DNA from: a virus
Length of the DNA: 41,120 nt
Reading direction: 5' to 3' (one strand)
Virus record (IMG/VR): IMGVR_UViG_3300021438_000026
Coordinates: 1-41,120 of that record
Of this stretch, positions 22,967-29,870 are shown one piece after another. The translations under genes were made by a program, and so were the position numbers. The notes under the pieces were generated by a model. That model was not told the DNA's origin. It worked only from the letters and a program-made list of their open reading frames with translations, and did not search any database. The first letter of the stretch is position 1. Each line of letters starts with the position of its first letter.

Positions 22967-24433
22967 TCACAGCGCACACTTTCCGTCGATAATAAACAGT
23001 AGCTGACGATGACCGTCGGCGTTGAGGAGGCAATGCGCTTGCAGCCACGCGCTCGGACCGTGGTTGTATTCGAGCCGTAACCGTGTGGACGTGCCGACTT
23101 GCACACACCCCTCGTCCTCACCAGGGCTGTGGGAGTGCCCGATAATTGACTTGAGCCCTATCCGGCGTAGATTTTTTATGGAGCCGCGCGCACCGTTCGG
23201 ACCTTGGTGGCCGTGCATGCCGAGCTCAACGTTACCGAGAACGAACGACTCTCGCACCATCTGTACCCCCGGGATGCCCGCCTTCTCGAACCAGTAGGGG
23301 ACGGCGCTCGGGTACTCAACGCCGCTTGGCCCCATTTTCGTACCGCGCACCATCGCAAGCGCGGTTTCTAAGTAAAACTCAGCGTTCACAGGGTCGGCTT
23401 TCCAGTCCTGCTCGATGATCCATTTAGAGAGAAAGTCGTCGTGGTTACTGCCGATCACAAGCGCTTTCCTGCCGGCGCTACGCAATCGCACAGAATCGAT
23501 GGCGCGGTTAAGCGCGGCGCGCGCATCGTCAAGCCCGCTGGCGCGTTTGGCGAGCCGGTTGAAGGGATTCTTCCCGTGATGGTGATTCACGGGGTAGCCA
23601 TCGTCCGTATCGTGCCACACGATGTACTCTGGGTCCGTGCGCTCAATGATACCGCCGTCCCCGAAAGTGCACTCGACAACAGCCGGGTCCGTAAAGCCCT
23701 CGTGCCAATCCCCCATTGCCACGGCCAGCGCTCGCGGTGCTTTCTCGTGGCGGTCGGCGAAATAGCGCGTTCCGAAGTCGGTAACGCTCTTGGTCTTGGC
23801 GTCCCAGAACAGGCGGCGCATATGGAATCGCTTGCGGTCCACCACCTCGACGAGCAGCGCAGACAACGAGTGGTGGAATTCGCCGAGCTTCCCAACGCGA
23901 GACGTGGAATAATTCGCAACGGTACACGAGCCGGTCGTCATCAGCAGTTTGGCCATGCGGTTAGCCGGGGTGGCTACGGTTTTAGTGTGCACCTTTGCGT
24001 GCCCCACGATACACGACCGGCTCTTAGTTACCGCGTCAACACCATTTAGCGGCTGCGCCATGGTTGGTTGAATCGGCATGTCCGCGAGTAACTCTAAATT
24101 TTGGTTCAGTTGGTGCCGCACATTCCATAAGAGCGGCTGCACTTCTTTGGCCCAATACTCTGCGTTTTTCTGTGACCCTGTCCACACGCTGGTGGGGTTT
24201 TTGTATCGTGTGGGGATAACGAGCGTTTCGCAGCCACCCCGTCGCGCATGGTGGCGTTGCATGTACTGCAGAACCGCCCAGAACCCCGTGTCAACGGGCG
24301 TCGCGTTTTGAGCGCTCGTTATCAGATAGCGCTTGACGGGGCGTAGCTCACGGCTAAACTCCGTCCCGATAGCTTGCGCTAAATAAAATGGGTCCGTCTC
24401 GCGCTTGAAGTCCTCGAGGGTCTTAGCGCTCAC
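22967..24433 (-). CDS. Calcineurin-like metallophosphoesterase
   Basis: A 488-residue protein. The start is GTG 24433, overlapping the upstream stop (GTGA); a longer ATG start at 24490 would overlap that gene by 61 bp. The C-terminal half shows the metallophosphatase order: GDWHEG (241-246), GSNHDDFLSKW (328-338), GMHGHQG (405-411) and GHSHSPG (432-438), which supply the two-metal site. The N-terminal half (KRYLITSAQNATPVD, then TLVIPTRYKNPT) belongs to a phage-specific architecture. Possible roles are a phosphodiesterase or nuclease (Mre11/SbcD-type enzymes share this fold) or a protein phosphatase. Phage T5 A1, linked to host DNA degradation, may be comparable, but I cannot verify homology. 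Confidence 0.8.
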   Translation of the reverse strand: MSAKTLEDFKRETDPFYLAQAIGTEFSRELRPVKRYLITSAQNATPVDTGFWAVLQYMQRHHARRGGCETLVIPTRYKNPTSVWTGSQKNAEYWAKEVQPLLWNVRHQLNQNLELLADMPIQPTMAQPLNGVDAVTKSRSCIVGHAKVHTKTVATPANRMAKLLMTTGSCTVANYSTSRVGKLGEFHHSLSALLVEVVDRKRFHMRRLFWDAKTKSVTDFGTRYFADRHEKAPRALAVAMGDWHEGFTDPAVVECTFGDGGIIERTDPEYIVWHDTDDGYPVNHHHGKNPFNRLAKRASGLDDARAALNRAIDSVRLRSAGRKALVIGSNHDDFLSKWIIEQDWKADPVNAEFYLETALAMVRGTKMGPSGVEYPSAVPYWFEKAGIPGVQMVRESFVLGNVELGMHGHQGPNGARGSIKNLRRIGLKSIIGHSHSPGEDEGCVQVGTSTRLRLEYNHGPSAWLQAHCLLNADGHRQLLFIIDGKCAL

Positions 24434-24696
24434 TTGCTGACGCCCCGCATTTGTTTGGCCAGCTTGGCCGTGCCGGCCCAATAGAAACACTTTGCGCCCC
24501 TAGCCCGAGTACCCTGCACGACGTGGGCCTTGAACGCGTCGCGGTACTTGGCCACATCGCATGTGGATACTCGGGTAGCGCGGCACAGCTCGTACTCGTT
24601 AACGTAGCGATCACCTAAGGTCTTGAGGAATGCGCGGATGTCGGCCGAGCGGTCTTTGGTGGTGGCCGCTTTGTACTCACTGAACGTCTTTGCCAT
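24430..24696 (-). CDS. Small HTH-like protein (88 aa)
   Basis: The start is ATG 24696 (MAKTFSEYKAATTK), with GGAG about 10 nt upstream; the frame is open to 24714. The 88-residue product has a helical core, IRAFLKTLGDRYVNEYELCRATRVSTCDVAKYRDAFKAHVV, in which ELCRATRVSTCDVAKYR resembles a winged-helix/HTH recognition unit. It then ends basic (KCFYWAGTAKLAKQMRG). The pattern is typical of small phage DNA-binding proteins. It overlaps its upstream neighbour by 20 bp and its downstream neighbour by GTGA. A local regulator of the metallophosphoesterase operon is possible. Confidence 0.6.
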   Translation of the reverse strand: MAKTFSEYKAATTKDRSADIRAFLKTLGDRYVNEYELCRATRVSTCDVAKYRDAFKAHVVQGTRARGAKCFYWAGTAKLAKQMRGVSK

Positions 24697-24919
24697 TACG
24701 GGTGCACTCCACACACTTGCATTGCGGAATCGTGATGCCTGTCAGATGTGCGGCCAGCTTGCCCCATTCGGGGCGAAACTTGTTGAGAATCAAGGCGGCC
24801 CACAAGTCGGCAGCTTGCCCCGCGGCGCGCTTGAGCCGGTACGTCTCGCGACGTTGCCGGCGGGCTCGACCCGCTGCGGTGTCATCGTGGCGGGCCTTGA
24901 GGGTGCGGCGCCCACTCAC
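24677..24919 (-). CDS. Basic small protein (80 aa)
   Basis: GTG start at 24919, overlapping the previous stop (GTGA). The 80-residue product begins MSGRRTLKARHDDTAAGRARRQRRETYRLKR, highly basic, then a helix (AAGQAADLWAALILNKF) and a Cys pair near the end (QCKCVECTRNGK). The Arg-rich start and the late C-x-C-x2-C group suggest nucleic-acid binding, with zinc possible. No known family is recognised. It is part of a tightly overlapped minus-strand operon (25116 to 22217), which supports its being a real gene. Confidence 0.6.
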   Translation of the reverse strand: MSGRRTLKARHDDTAAGRARRQRRETYRLKRAAGQAADLWAALILNKFRPEWGKLAAHLTGITIPQCKCVECTRNGKDVQ

Positions 24920-25116
24920 AACGGCGTCCCCGCGGGGGCAATGCGCTCCGCAACGGAGTCGAGCGCGACGGCGGTCATGAGGCGAATACGCACCCCCGTC
25001 ACGTCTACCGCGGCGGGCTTGGCGTTGCGCAGCGACTCAGCCTCGGCACGCAACGCTGCGTACACAACGGCCAAGGCGGCGCTTAAGGCCTCTGGGGGAA
25101 TTGGCTTCTTGGCCAT
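24916..25116 (-). CDS. Small hypothetical protein (66 aa), first gene of the minus operon
   Basis: ATG 25116 (MAKKPIPPEALSAAL) has GAAGGT upstream; the frame extends to 25209, but that would run across the divergent lysozyme start. The 66-residue product is one long Ala-rich helix (AALAVVYAALRAEAESLRNAK), then a beta-like TGVRIRLMTAVALDSVAERIA and a short tail. No motif is recognised. Only 40 bp (25117-25156) separate it from the divergent lysozyme gene, so promoters for either direction must lie in that gap or inside the opposing genes. No convincing pair of hexamers is visible there. Confidence 0.6.
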   Translation of the reverse strand: MAKKPIPPEALSAALAVVYAALRAEAESLRNAKPAAVDVTGVRIRLMTAVALDSVAERIAPAGTPL

Positions 25117-25156
25117 GGTGTGGTACCTTCGGGTGAACTGATGGGCGAACGATATC

Positions 25157-25642
25157 ATGAGCGAACCCCAAGGACTAGAAACTGCGTCACAGATCGCCGC
25201 CGATCTCATACGAAAGTTCGAGGGGTTCGAAGAGTTGCCCTACCTCTGCCCCGCGGGCGTGCCCACAATTGGCTACGGGTTCACGCGCTATGCCAGCGGG
25301 CGCAAGGTCACGATGCGAGACCTACCGATGGCTCGCGATCTCGCCGAGGCGTACCTTACCGAGGTAGTGCGGCGCGAGGTGGCGCGCGTCTGCCAGCTCA
25401 TCCCAAATCTAGCCGAGCCCAAGCGACTAGCGGCGTTGGTTGACTTCTCGTACAACCTCGGTACCGCGGCACTCGCAGGCAGCACCCTGCGCAAGCGAGC
25501 CAACGAGGGCGATTGGCGAGCGGTATGCAAAGAGCTGAGCCGCTGGGTGCACATCCACACGTCGAGTGGCGCCGTCAAAACGGAGCTCGGCCTGGTGCGG
25601 CGTCGAGCCGCGGAAATCAAACTGATTGAGGAAACACTATGA
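25157..25642 (+). CDS. Endolysin, GH24 lysozyme
   Basis: A 161-residue muramidase of the T4/P1/lambdoid lysozyme family. The catalytic triad spacing is exact: E22, eight residues, C31, five residues, T37 (KFEGFEELPYLCPAGVPTIGYGFT region), the E-8-C-5-T variant found in some phage lysozymes. Further family features: AALVDFSYNLGTAAL and STLRKRANEGDW, with a C-terminal GLVRRRAAEIKL. No signal peptide or SAR segment is seen at the N-terminus (MSEPQGLETAS), so a pore-forming holin is needed for export. It cleaves the bond between N-acetylmuramic acid and N-acetylglucosamine. It is coupled to the next gene by ATGA. Confidence 0.93.
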   Translation: MSEPQGLETASQIAADLIRKFEGFEELPYLCPAGVPTIGYGFTRYASGRKVTMRDLPMARDLAEAYLTEVVRREVARVCQLIPNLAEPKRLAALVDFSYNLGTAALAGSTLRKRANEGDWRAVCKELSRWVHIHTSSGAVKTELGLVRRRAAEIKLIEETL

Positions 25643-25971
25643 GTTCACGACTTACGAATGCGGCGCGGCGGGTGCCGCGCTATCTGGTGCTGGCGGCGGT
25701 AGTGGGCGGCGCCGGGTGCCTCGGCCTCCATGGTGGGCGGGCGCGCGAGCGCGCACGGGTGGCCAATCTACCTAAGCCGATCGTCACCTACGTGCAAGCC
25801 GTCGCCGCGGCGCAATGCGGACACATCGCCTTCGTCGTGCTCATCCGCAGCGACGGGACGTTTCGCGTGCTGCCCGACCCGACCCCCGAGCAAATCGCCA
25901 TCGTCAATCTCGTCATACCCGATCCGGATCGCAAAACGACGATATTTCTCAAGTGCGGGGACTCCACATGA
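25639..25971 (+). CDS. Membrane-anchored lysis-cassette protein
   Basis: A 110-residue protein between lysozyme and holin, overlapping both (ATGA each side). A basic start (SSRLTNAARRVPR) is followed by one hydrophobic segment (YLVLAAVVGGAGC, about 15-27). This ends in GAGC, a possible lipobox, so it may be a membrane-anchored or lipid-modified exported protein. The mature part is beta/helix (VTYVQAVAAAQCGHIAFVVLIRSDGTFRVLP) with two further Cys. Placement suggests a lysis accessory, but it lacks the long coiled coil and the Pro-rich tail typical of spanins. Function unknown. Confidence 0.65.
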   Translation: MSSRLTNAARRVPRYLVLAAVVGGAGCLGLHGGRARERARVANLPKPIVTYVQAVAAAQCGHIAFVVLIRSDGTFRVLPDPTPEQIAIVNLVIPDPDRKTTIFLKCGDST

Positions 25972-26375
25972 TCCCGCTGCTCGAGTTGGGACTAAAGCTG
26001 CTCGAGCGCGTGGTGCCCGACCCGAAGGCACGTGTAGCGGCTCAGCTCGAGATGATGCGCATGCAGCAGGCGGGCGAGCTGCAGGAACTCGACGCCTCCC
26101 TCAAGCTGTCGCTCGGTCAATTAGACGTGAACAAAACCGAGGCCGCGAGCAGCTCTTTGTTTGTTGCGGGGTGGCGACCTTTTTCTGGTTGGCTATGTGG
26201 AGTAGGGCTCGCGTATCAATTCCTCGTTCACCCTTTGCTGTGTTGGCTTAGCACCATGAAAGGCTGGCCCGTGCCGCCCCGATTAGATATGGACACCCTG
26301 ATGACTGTGCTCATGGGGATGTTGGGCCTCGCGGGCTTCCGCACCAGTGAGAAATTCAAGGGTGTAGCTAGGTAG
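25968..26375 (+). CDS. 3-TM holin family protein
   Basis: A 135-residue protein. The N-terminal amphipathic part (LLELGLKLLERVVPDPKAR) and long charged helix (RMQQAGELQELDASLKLSLGQLDVNK) are followed by AASSSLFVAGWRPFSGWLCGVGLAYQFLVHPLLCWL and a last hydrophobic stretch (LMTVLMGMLGLAGFRTSEKFKG). This fits the phage/GTA 3-TM holin family: PDPxxR start, GWRPFxGW, and C-terminal GLxGxRTxEK. Role: forms lesions in the inner membrane and sets lysis timing so lysozyme can reach the wall. It overlaps the upstream gene by ATGA and the convergent minus-strand gene by 8 bp. Confidence 0.85.
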   Translation: MIPLLELGLKLLERVVPDPKARVAAQLEMMRMQQAGELQELDASLKLSLGQLDVNKTEAASSSLFVAGWRPFSGWLCGVGLAYQFLVHPLLCWLSTMKGWPVPPRLDMDTLMTVLMGMLGLAGFRTSEKFKGVAR

Positions 26376-26565
26376 CAGCCTTCACGTGATCGCCAAGAAA
26401 CGAATCGATACGACGGCGCAATGAGTGGTCCTCAGCGTCCGGCCCCCACGAGGTGCGCCGTGCGCGCCACTCGGCGAGAATCTTGCGCTCGACGGTGCCG
26501 CCACGCATCGCCATATCCAGTGCGTATTCGAGCTCGCGGTTACGGGGCTGTGGAAGGATGTTCAT
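26368..26565 (-). CDS. Small charged protein (65 aa)
   Basis: The start is ATG 26565 (MNILPQPRNRELEYALD), which overlaps the stop of the 38-residue lipoprotein ORF (ATGA). A longer frame to 26709 is open but would cover that ORF. The 65-residue product is helical and highly charged (ERKILAEWRARRTSWG, HSLRRRIDSFLGDHVKA). No family is recognised. It is the last gene of the long minus-strand operon and overlaps the holin end by 8 bp. Confidence 0.5.
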   Translation of the reverse strand: MNILPQPRNRELEYALDMAMRGGTVERKILAEWRARRTSWGPDAEDHSLRRRIDSFLGDHVKAAT

Positions 26566-26678
26566 GCCTGGCTCGGTGACGGGTAACTCGTAGGGGATGA
26601 GGTCCTCATCTGACACGAGCCTACTGCACCCACAATCGATATCAGCACCGATGTCATGGCTATCTTGAGGATCAGCAT
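26562..26678 (-). CDS. Tiny lipoprotein-like peptide (38 aa)
   Basis: An ORF missed by usual length limits: ATG 26678, with GAGGT about 9 nt upstream, to TGA 26562. The product begins MLILKIAMTSVLISIVGAVGSC, a signal peptide with lipobox-like VGSC, followed by a short QMRTSSP-type Ser/Pro-rich mature part of 16 residues. Small outer-membrane lipoproteins of this form can be o-spanins or superinfection-exclusion factors. Coupling by ATGA with the next gene supports expression. No inner-membrane spanin partner is clear. Confidence 0.5.
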   Translation of the reverse strand: MLILKIAMTSVLISIVGAVGSCQMRTSSPTSYPSPSQA

Positions 26679-26681
26679 CGT

Positions 26682-26909
26682 TCAATACCTCACAACTTTG
26701 CAATCCCAACTACTGCCGTACGCCACGCAATAGCACATCAGCCCGGCGGGCAAGCCCGTGGTCTTGCGGTCGCACGTCATCTCGACGCGCTTCACCTCGT
26801 ACGGGGGCAGCTTGTAGTTGTTGGCTGTGGAGCAGCCAGCAAAGAGCAGTAGTGCAGCGACGTACAGCAAAATGGCGACCAGCACTCGATTACCGCCGCG
26901 CTCATCCAT
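26682..26909 (-). CDS. Small lipoprotein (75 aa)
   Basis: ATG 26909, with GAGGAG 9 nt upstream, starts MDERGGNRVLVAILLYVAALLLFAGCST. This is a clear type II signal peptide with lipobox FAGC. The mature part (about 48 residues) reads NNYKLPPYEVKRVEM, TCDRKTTGLPAGLMC and YCVAYGSSWDCKVVRY; its four further Cys suggest disulfides in the periplasm. It overlaps the upstream zinc-protein gene by 8 bp. A role in lysis (o-spanin-like), envelope modification or blocking superinfection is possible. The export signal is convincing and the function is not known. Confidence 0.7.
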   Translation of the reverse strand: MDERGGNRVLVAILLYVAALLLFAGCSTANNYKLPPYEVKRVEMTCDRKTTGLPAGLMCYCVAYGSSWDCKVVRY

Positions 26910-27117
26910 TGCTCTGCTCCTCAAAGTAATACCCCGGCTGCCGGTAACAGCGGGCTTGCTGCCGCTCGCGAGCATACCGGGCCCGATCTGACACACGACG
27001 GCACTCCAGGCAGTACCCGTTGTCCGTGCGTCGTGCCCCTACGTGGCCGTGTTTGCACGTCTTGCCGGTCGTGTATTCCGCGGCACCAGACAGCTCAGCT
27101 TTGCGCCGCGGGCTCAT
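26902..27117 (-). CDS. Small zinc-binding protein (71 aa)
   Basis: ATG 27117 (MSPRRKAELSGAAEYTT) overlaps the stop of the upstream membrane-protein gene (ATGA); the frame is open farther upstream but this start fits the operon. The 71-residue product has TCKHGHVGARRTDNGYCLECRR, a C-x2-GH ... C-x2-C zinc site of the kind found in many small phage proteins and at the start of HNH-type modules, and a basic tail (RARYARERQQARCYRQPGYYF). No HNH active-site half follows, so endonuclease activity is unlikely. RNA or DNA binding is inferred. Confidence 0.6.
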   Translation of the reverse strand: MSPRRKAELSGAAEYTTGKTCKHGHVGARRTDNGYCLECRRVSDRARYARERQQARCYRQPGYYFEEQSNG

Positions 27118-27281
27118 CGCTGACGCTCCAATTCTTCCGAGAGGGCTATGCAGACTGCACCGGGAAATGCCAGAATCCCGAGCACCGCGGTGAATAGCGC
27201 GGCAATTGCAATGCCGACTAGCCCGCAAGCGGCCACGGGGGCAAAGAGGGCCAAGCCGAGCAATAAGAGGATTAAGCGCAT
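27114..27281 (-). CDS. Small two-TM membrane protein (55 aa)
   Basis: ATG 27281 with AGGAG 8 nt upstream; an in-frame ATG at 27311 is less well placed. The product MRLILLLLGLALFAPVAACG, then LVGIAIAALFTAVLGILAF, ends PGAVCIALSEELERQR. It has two hydrophobic segments joined by a tight turn and a charged C-terminal tail. It could be a small holin/antiholin-like or envelope stress protein (inference). It is the first gene after the polymerase C-half (60-bp gap) and is coupled to the next gene by ATGA. Confidence 0.6.
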   Translation of the reverse strand: MRLILLLLGLALFAPVAACGLVGIAIAALFTAVLGILAFPGAVCIALSEELERQR

Positions 27282-27341
27282 TGTGGGCTCCTGAGAGTGT
27301 GAGGTGAGCATAGCGGCGCGTGGGGTGGGCGCGCTGTGAAC

Positions 27342-29081
27342 TCATTCCCATTTCCCGTATCTTTGCGTCACCTCAGCCCCCGGCAGCTTGATGGGCCAAG
27401 GGCGGCCCTCATCGTCAACGGCCCAAGGCTTGAGCACCGCAGCGCGAGCGATGCGCAGGTACTCCTCGGATGTGCCGTGCACAGTCTCCACGATTTGCTC
27501 GTCATGCGTGTGGCCGACCACGGGGTAATTGCCGCTCGGGTGCTCATCGAGGGCCAATAGGGTATCGGCTTGGAATTCGCGCGCCACCTTGGCGACTACG
27601 TTTTGCGTGAGCACCCCGCCGTACAGCGGCATGCGTAGCCACGAGCCGCCATCCTTGGTGTTCCATCCCTCGTAACTGAGGTCCAATTCCCAAGGGCTCG
27701 CCCACTCGCGGCGGGCTTTGTTGAGCCGTGGCGCATGGTATTGCAGCGGCGCACCGTCGCCCGGGGGCTGGCAATACAGCACGTCGCCGACCATCATGTA
27801 CCGCACTTGGCGGTGGCCAAAGCAGGTGCCGGGGTTCTGTACCGCTGCAATTGCGGCACCCTCGAGCCCGTACAGCTCGGGCCGCTCGGGCGCGTAGCTG
27901 CCATCCGGCGCCTTGTTAAATTTGTTGCGCGTCTGGCCGCCCCACATCTCGACAATGTTGGGAATCTGCCGGCGGGTGCGCAATATCATCTCTTTGATTG
28001 CCTTCTCGTCGCCAAACGCCGCTGCGCCGAATTTCACCCAGCCACCTACCCATGCACCAAAGTCACTCGCGAGCACGGGGATTTTTCCGTACGTCTGCCG
28101 GTCGGGGTGATGCTTGCCGTTCTCCTTGCGGTATTGCAAGTAATAATCGAGCGATTTGCCGGTGAGCATCGCGGCCATCGACTCGTATATCTTGCCGTGC
28201 GTGTGGAACACGTCGAGCCGCCATTTCTCGCCCGCAAGTGCACTCGTCACCACGGCTTGAATCGCGGTGAAGTCGGCCGATATCAGTGTGGATCCGAGCG
28301 GCGCGCAAATCATTGACCGCAAGCAATTGGCCACACACTCAAGCGCATCGCCATAGACCAGCTCGACGTATTCAAGCGATCCCGTTGCGATGACGGCCAA
28401 CGCCGCTTCGATCTCCTCGGGGGTGTTGTTTGACCCTTTGTAGAGATTCATCACTTGAATGTCGCGGCCGTTCCACAAGCTAGTGTGGGCACTGTGGAAC
28501 GAGTATTGATCGCGCAGTCGGCCATCGGCGCACGTTTGGGCGCGCATCGCATACAGCTTTTTGACGCAGCCAAACGATAACAAGGCGCGCAACTTGAGGA
28601 CGCGCAACACATCCGCCGGATGCTGCTTGGCGAGCTCGGTTTCGACTGCCTCCTCATCCAAATTTTCAACGTAACAACTACGCGTTGCGAGCCAGCGCAT
28701 CATATCGGCCGCTTTGCTGTAGGACTCGACGGCGCCATGCGTCAACGCGCGGATCTCGGCGTTGTATTTGCCCATCGCTTGCTCGACGATGACAATGCAC
28801 GCATTGACTGCTTTGAGGTCGATCGGCAACCCGCGCGCATTTATGCGTTGATCCATCAACCATAGCCGCAACTCGCGGGGGCTCATCTCGGGCATGGCGT
28901 CACTCACCGCTATCTCGGCGCGTACGTCTTGCTTGCAGTACTCGTAGAACTGCGCGAATTCAAGCGGCGCGGTCCACGGGTGCAGCCGCAAGTCGGGGTT
29001 GCCCTTGGTCGGATTGCGCGGTACGGTCAGCTTTTTTATCAGCGCTTTGCCGGCTTTGTCTTTGAAGGCTACCGGCTGCAC
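27342..29081 (-). CDS. Family A DNA polymerase, C-terminal half (split gene)
   Basis: A 579-residue protein starting at GTG 29081 inside the end of the Rmf-like gene; GGCGGGG lies 8 nt upstream and an in-frame stop lies two codons before. It begins after the first exonuclease motifs: KDKAGKALIKKL, then YEYCKQDVRAE (exo III-like, 47-55). The polymerase part has HTSLWNGRDIQVMNLY (199-214), motif A SADFTAIQAVV (catalytic D270), RQTYGK (motif B, 328-333) and motif C GHTHDEQIV. The usual HTGRW and IEAR patterns read HTSLW and IQAV here, so active-site side chains differ while the metal-binding Asp residues remain. Role: replicative polymerase, probably working with the N-half at 29206-29736. Confidence 0.88.
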   Translation of the reverse strand: MQPVAFKDKAGKALIKKLTVPRNPTKGNPDLRLHPWTAPLEFAQFYEYCKQDVRAEIAVSDAMPEMSPRELRLWLMDQRINARGLPIDLKAVNACIVIVEQAMGKYNAEIRALTHGAVESYSKAADMMRWLATRSCYVENLDEEAVETELAKQHPADVLRVLKLRALLSFGCVKKLYAMRAQTCADGRLRDQYSFHSAHTSLWNGRDIQVMNLYKGSNNTPEEIEAALAVIATGSLEYVELVYGDALECVANCLRSMICAPLGSTLISADFTAIQAVVTSALAGEKWRLDVFHTHGKIYESMAAMLTGKSLDYYLQYRKENGKHHPDRQTYGKIPVLASDFGAWVGGWVKFGAAAFGDEKAIKEMILRTRRQIPNIVEMWGGQTRNKFNKAPDGSYAPERPELYGLEGAAIAAVQNPGTCFGHRQVRYMMVGDVLYCQPPGDGAPLQYHAPRLNKARREWASPWELDLSYEGWNTKDGGSWLRMPLYGGVLTQNVVAKVAREFQADTLLALDEHPSGNYPVVGHTHDEQIVETVHGTSEEYLRIARAAVLKPWAVDDEGRPWPIKLPGAEVTQRYGKWE

Positions 29082-29209
29082 GAATCATACCCCGCCATCC
29101 ATTGGGCATGCTCAGCCGTGCCGTTAGCGTAGGGGCAAGACGACCGGCCCTCGTTTCGCGTGGCTGCCCATACACCTTGGTTGAAACACATCTGAAGATG
29201 AATGCTCAA
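29069..29209 (-). CDS. Rmf/CrpP-fold-like small protein between polymerase halves
   Basis: A 46-residue ORF starting at TTG 29209 (TTGA overlap with the polymerase N-half stop; GGAGG 10 nt upstream); an internal ATG at 29191 would give 40 residues. The core GVWAATRNEGRSSCPY then AEHAQWMAGYDS matches the ribosome modulation factor pattern: an aromatic helix, then CPY, then WxxGY/W. The CPY triplet is identical to E. coli Rmf. Its end overlaps the GTG start of the polymerase C-half by 13 bp, so the three cistrons are likely translated as a chain. The tiny size and the split host gene made it easy to miss. Ribosome binding is inference. Confidence 0.6.
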   Translation of the reverse strand: MSIHLQMCFNQGVWAATRNEGRSSCPYANGTAEHAQWMAGYDSCSR

Positions 29210-29736
29210 AACGGCTTATCCTCCGCATCACAACGCGGGCAATCCACATGTGTGGGCGTACCGTGGGCGCAGTGCGTTGGCCGCTCCGGTTGCGTCCTAT
29301 GGCGCAACACCACGTCGCCCGCATCCTCGAGCCCCCGTGGGTAACCATTCACCGCCGCTTGTGCCATCGCGCACCGCATTTGCTCGATCCGCAGTGTGGG
29401 CCAGCCGAGGCGAGGCGTACAGAATAGCGACCAGACGTAGAACTCAAAGGAGCTGTTCCACGCCTTGACCAGACCGCCCGCGGCAACATGAGCGCAGATG
29501 TCCGCGGGGGGCGCATCGCCGGGCAACCACAATTGCACCCCGGCGCCGCGGCGCATGTCGTAGGCCATGCAGAGCACCTCGAAACTGGGATGAGAGACGT
29601 AGTTGTAAGCCCCAACGAGCGGCAACCCGGTCTTTTTGCTGCCCGGTTCGGTGCCGTGCCATTTACCGGCGGCGGCATCCCACGCTAGGCCAGCTTCGCT
29701 GTACGTCTCATAGTCGAATGAAGGGATGATCCGCAT
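29206..29736 (-). CDS. Family A DNA polymerase, N-terminal exonuclease fragment with zinc tail
   Basis: A 176-residue protein. The opening IIPSFDYETYSEAG holds exonuclease motif I (DYET), LVKAWNSSFEFYVW the motif II region, and MAQAAVNGYPRGLEDAGDVV the conserved stretch that in intact phage polymerases leads to KDKxGKxL. That continuation is found only in the downstream ORF (29081), in a different frame (655 bp offset, not a multiple of three). The last 25 residues are replaced by a zinc-ribbon-like tail (CAHG, CPRC). AGAGG, 5 nt from ATG 29736, is the ribosome binding site and is largely buried in the leader stem. The two halves are separate cistrons joined by the Rmf-like gene. Confidence 0.82.
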   Translation of the reverse strand: MRIIPSFDYETYSEAGLAWDAAAGKWHGTEPGSKKTGLPLVGAYNYVSHPSFEVLCMAYDMRRGAGVQLWLPGDAPPADICAHVAAGGLVKAWNSSFEFYVWSLFCTPRLGWPTLRIEQMRCAMAQAAVNGYPRGLEDAGDVVLRHRTQPERPTHCAHGTPTHVDCPRCDAEDKPF

Positions 29737-29741
29737 AGAAA

Positions 29742-29870
29742 CCTCTTTGCGCTGCGCTCACCCACCGGGGGGTGGGGATCCCGCCACCCTAGCGGAGTCG
29801 AACCGCCGCGAGCGCAGCGCAAAGAGTGCCGGTCTATTCCCGGCGGTCAGCGGCTTTGCACATCGCCGCA
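29742..29870 (-). promoter_or_regulatory. Structured 5' leader of the polymerase operon (candidate riboswitch-like element)
   Basis: In the minus-strand RNA, a perfect 17-bp stem pairs 29810-29826 with 29743-29759, and the distal strand contains most of the AAAGAGG ribosome binding site of 29736. Inside the stem is a T-arm-like hairpin (29791-29809): a 5-bp GGCGG/CCGCT stem with loop TTCGACT. There are also two mutually exclusive 6-bp hairpins (29771-29776 pairs with 29761-29766, or 29770-29775 with 29784-29789). Upstream are GCCGG/CCGGC (29828-29844) and GCGGC/GCCGC (29850-29869). No tRNA can be folded from it. This layout suggests control of translation. Confidence 0.65.

Noticed and set aside
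29082-29305. Group I or II intron in the polymerase gene
   Set aside because: The roughly 220-bp insert shows no P/Q/R/S core or domain V. It is filled by coding sequence with overlapping starts and stops, and the flanking frames differ.
29791-29809. tRNA gene or tRNA-derived attachment site
   Set aside because: The T-arm (loop TTCGACT) is convincing, but no 5' acceptor strand, D-arm or anticodon arm can be folded upstream, and no CCA follows. No integrase gene is present, so an attP site is unlikely.
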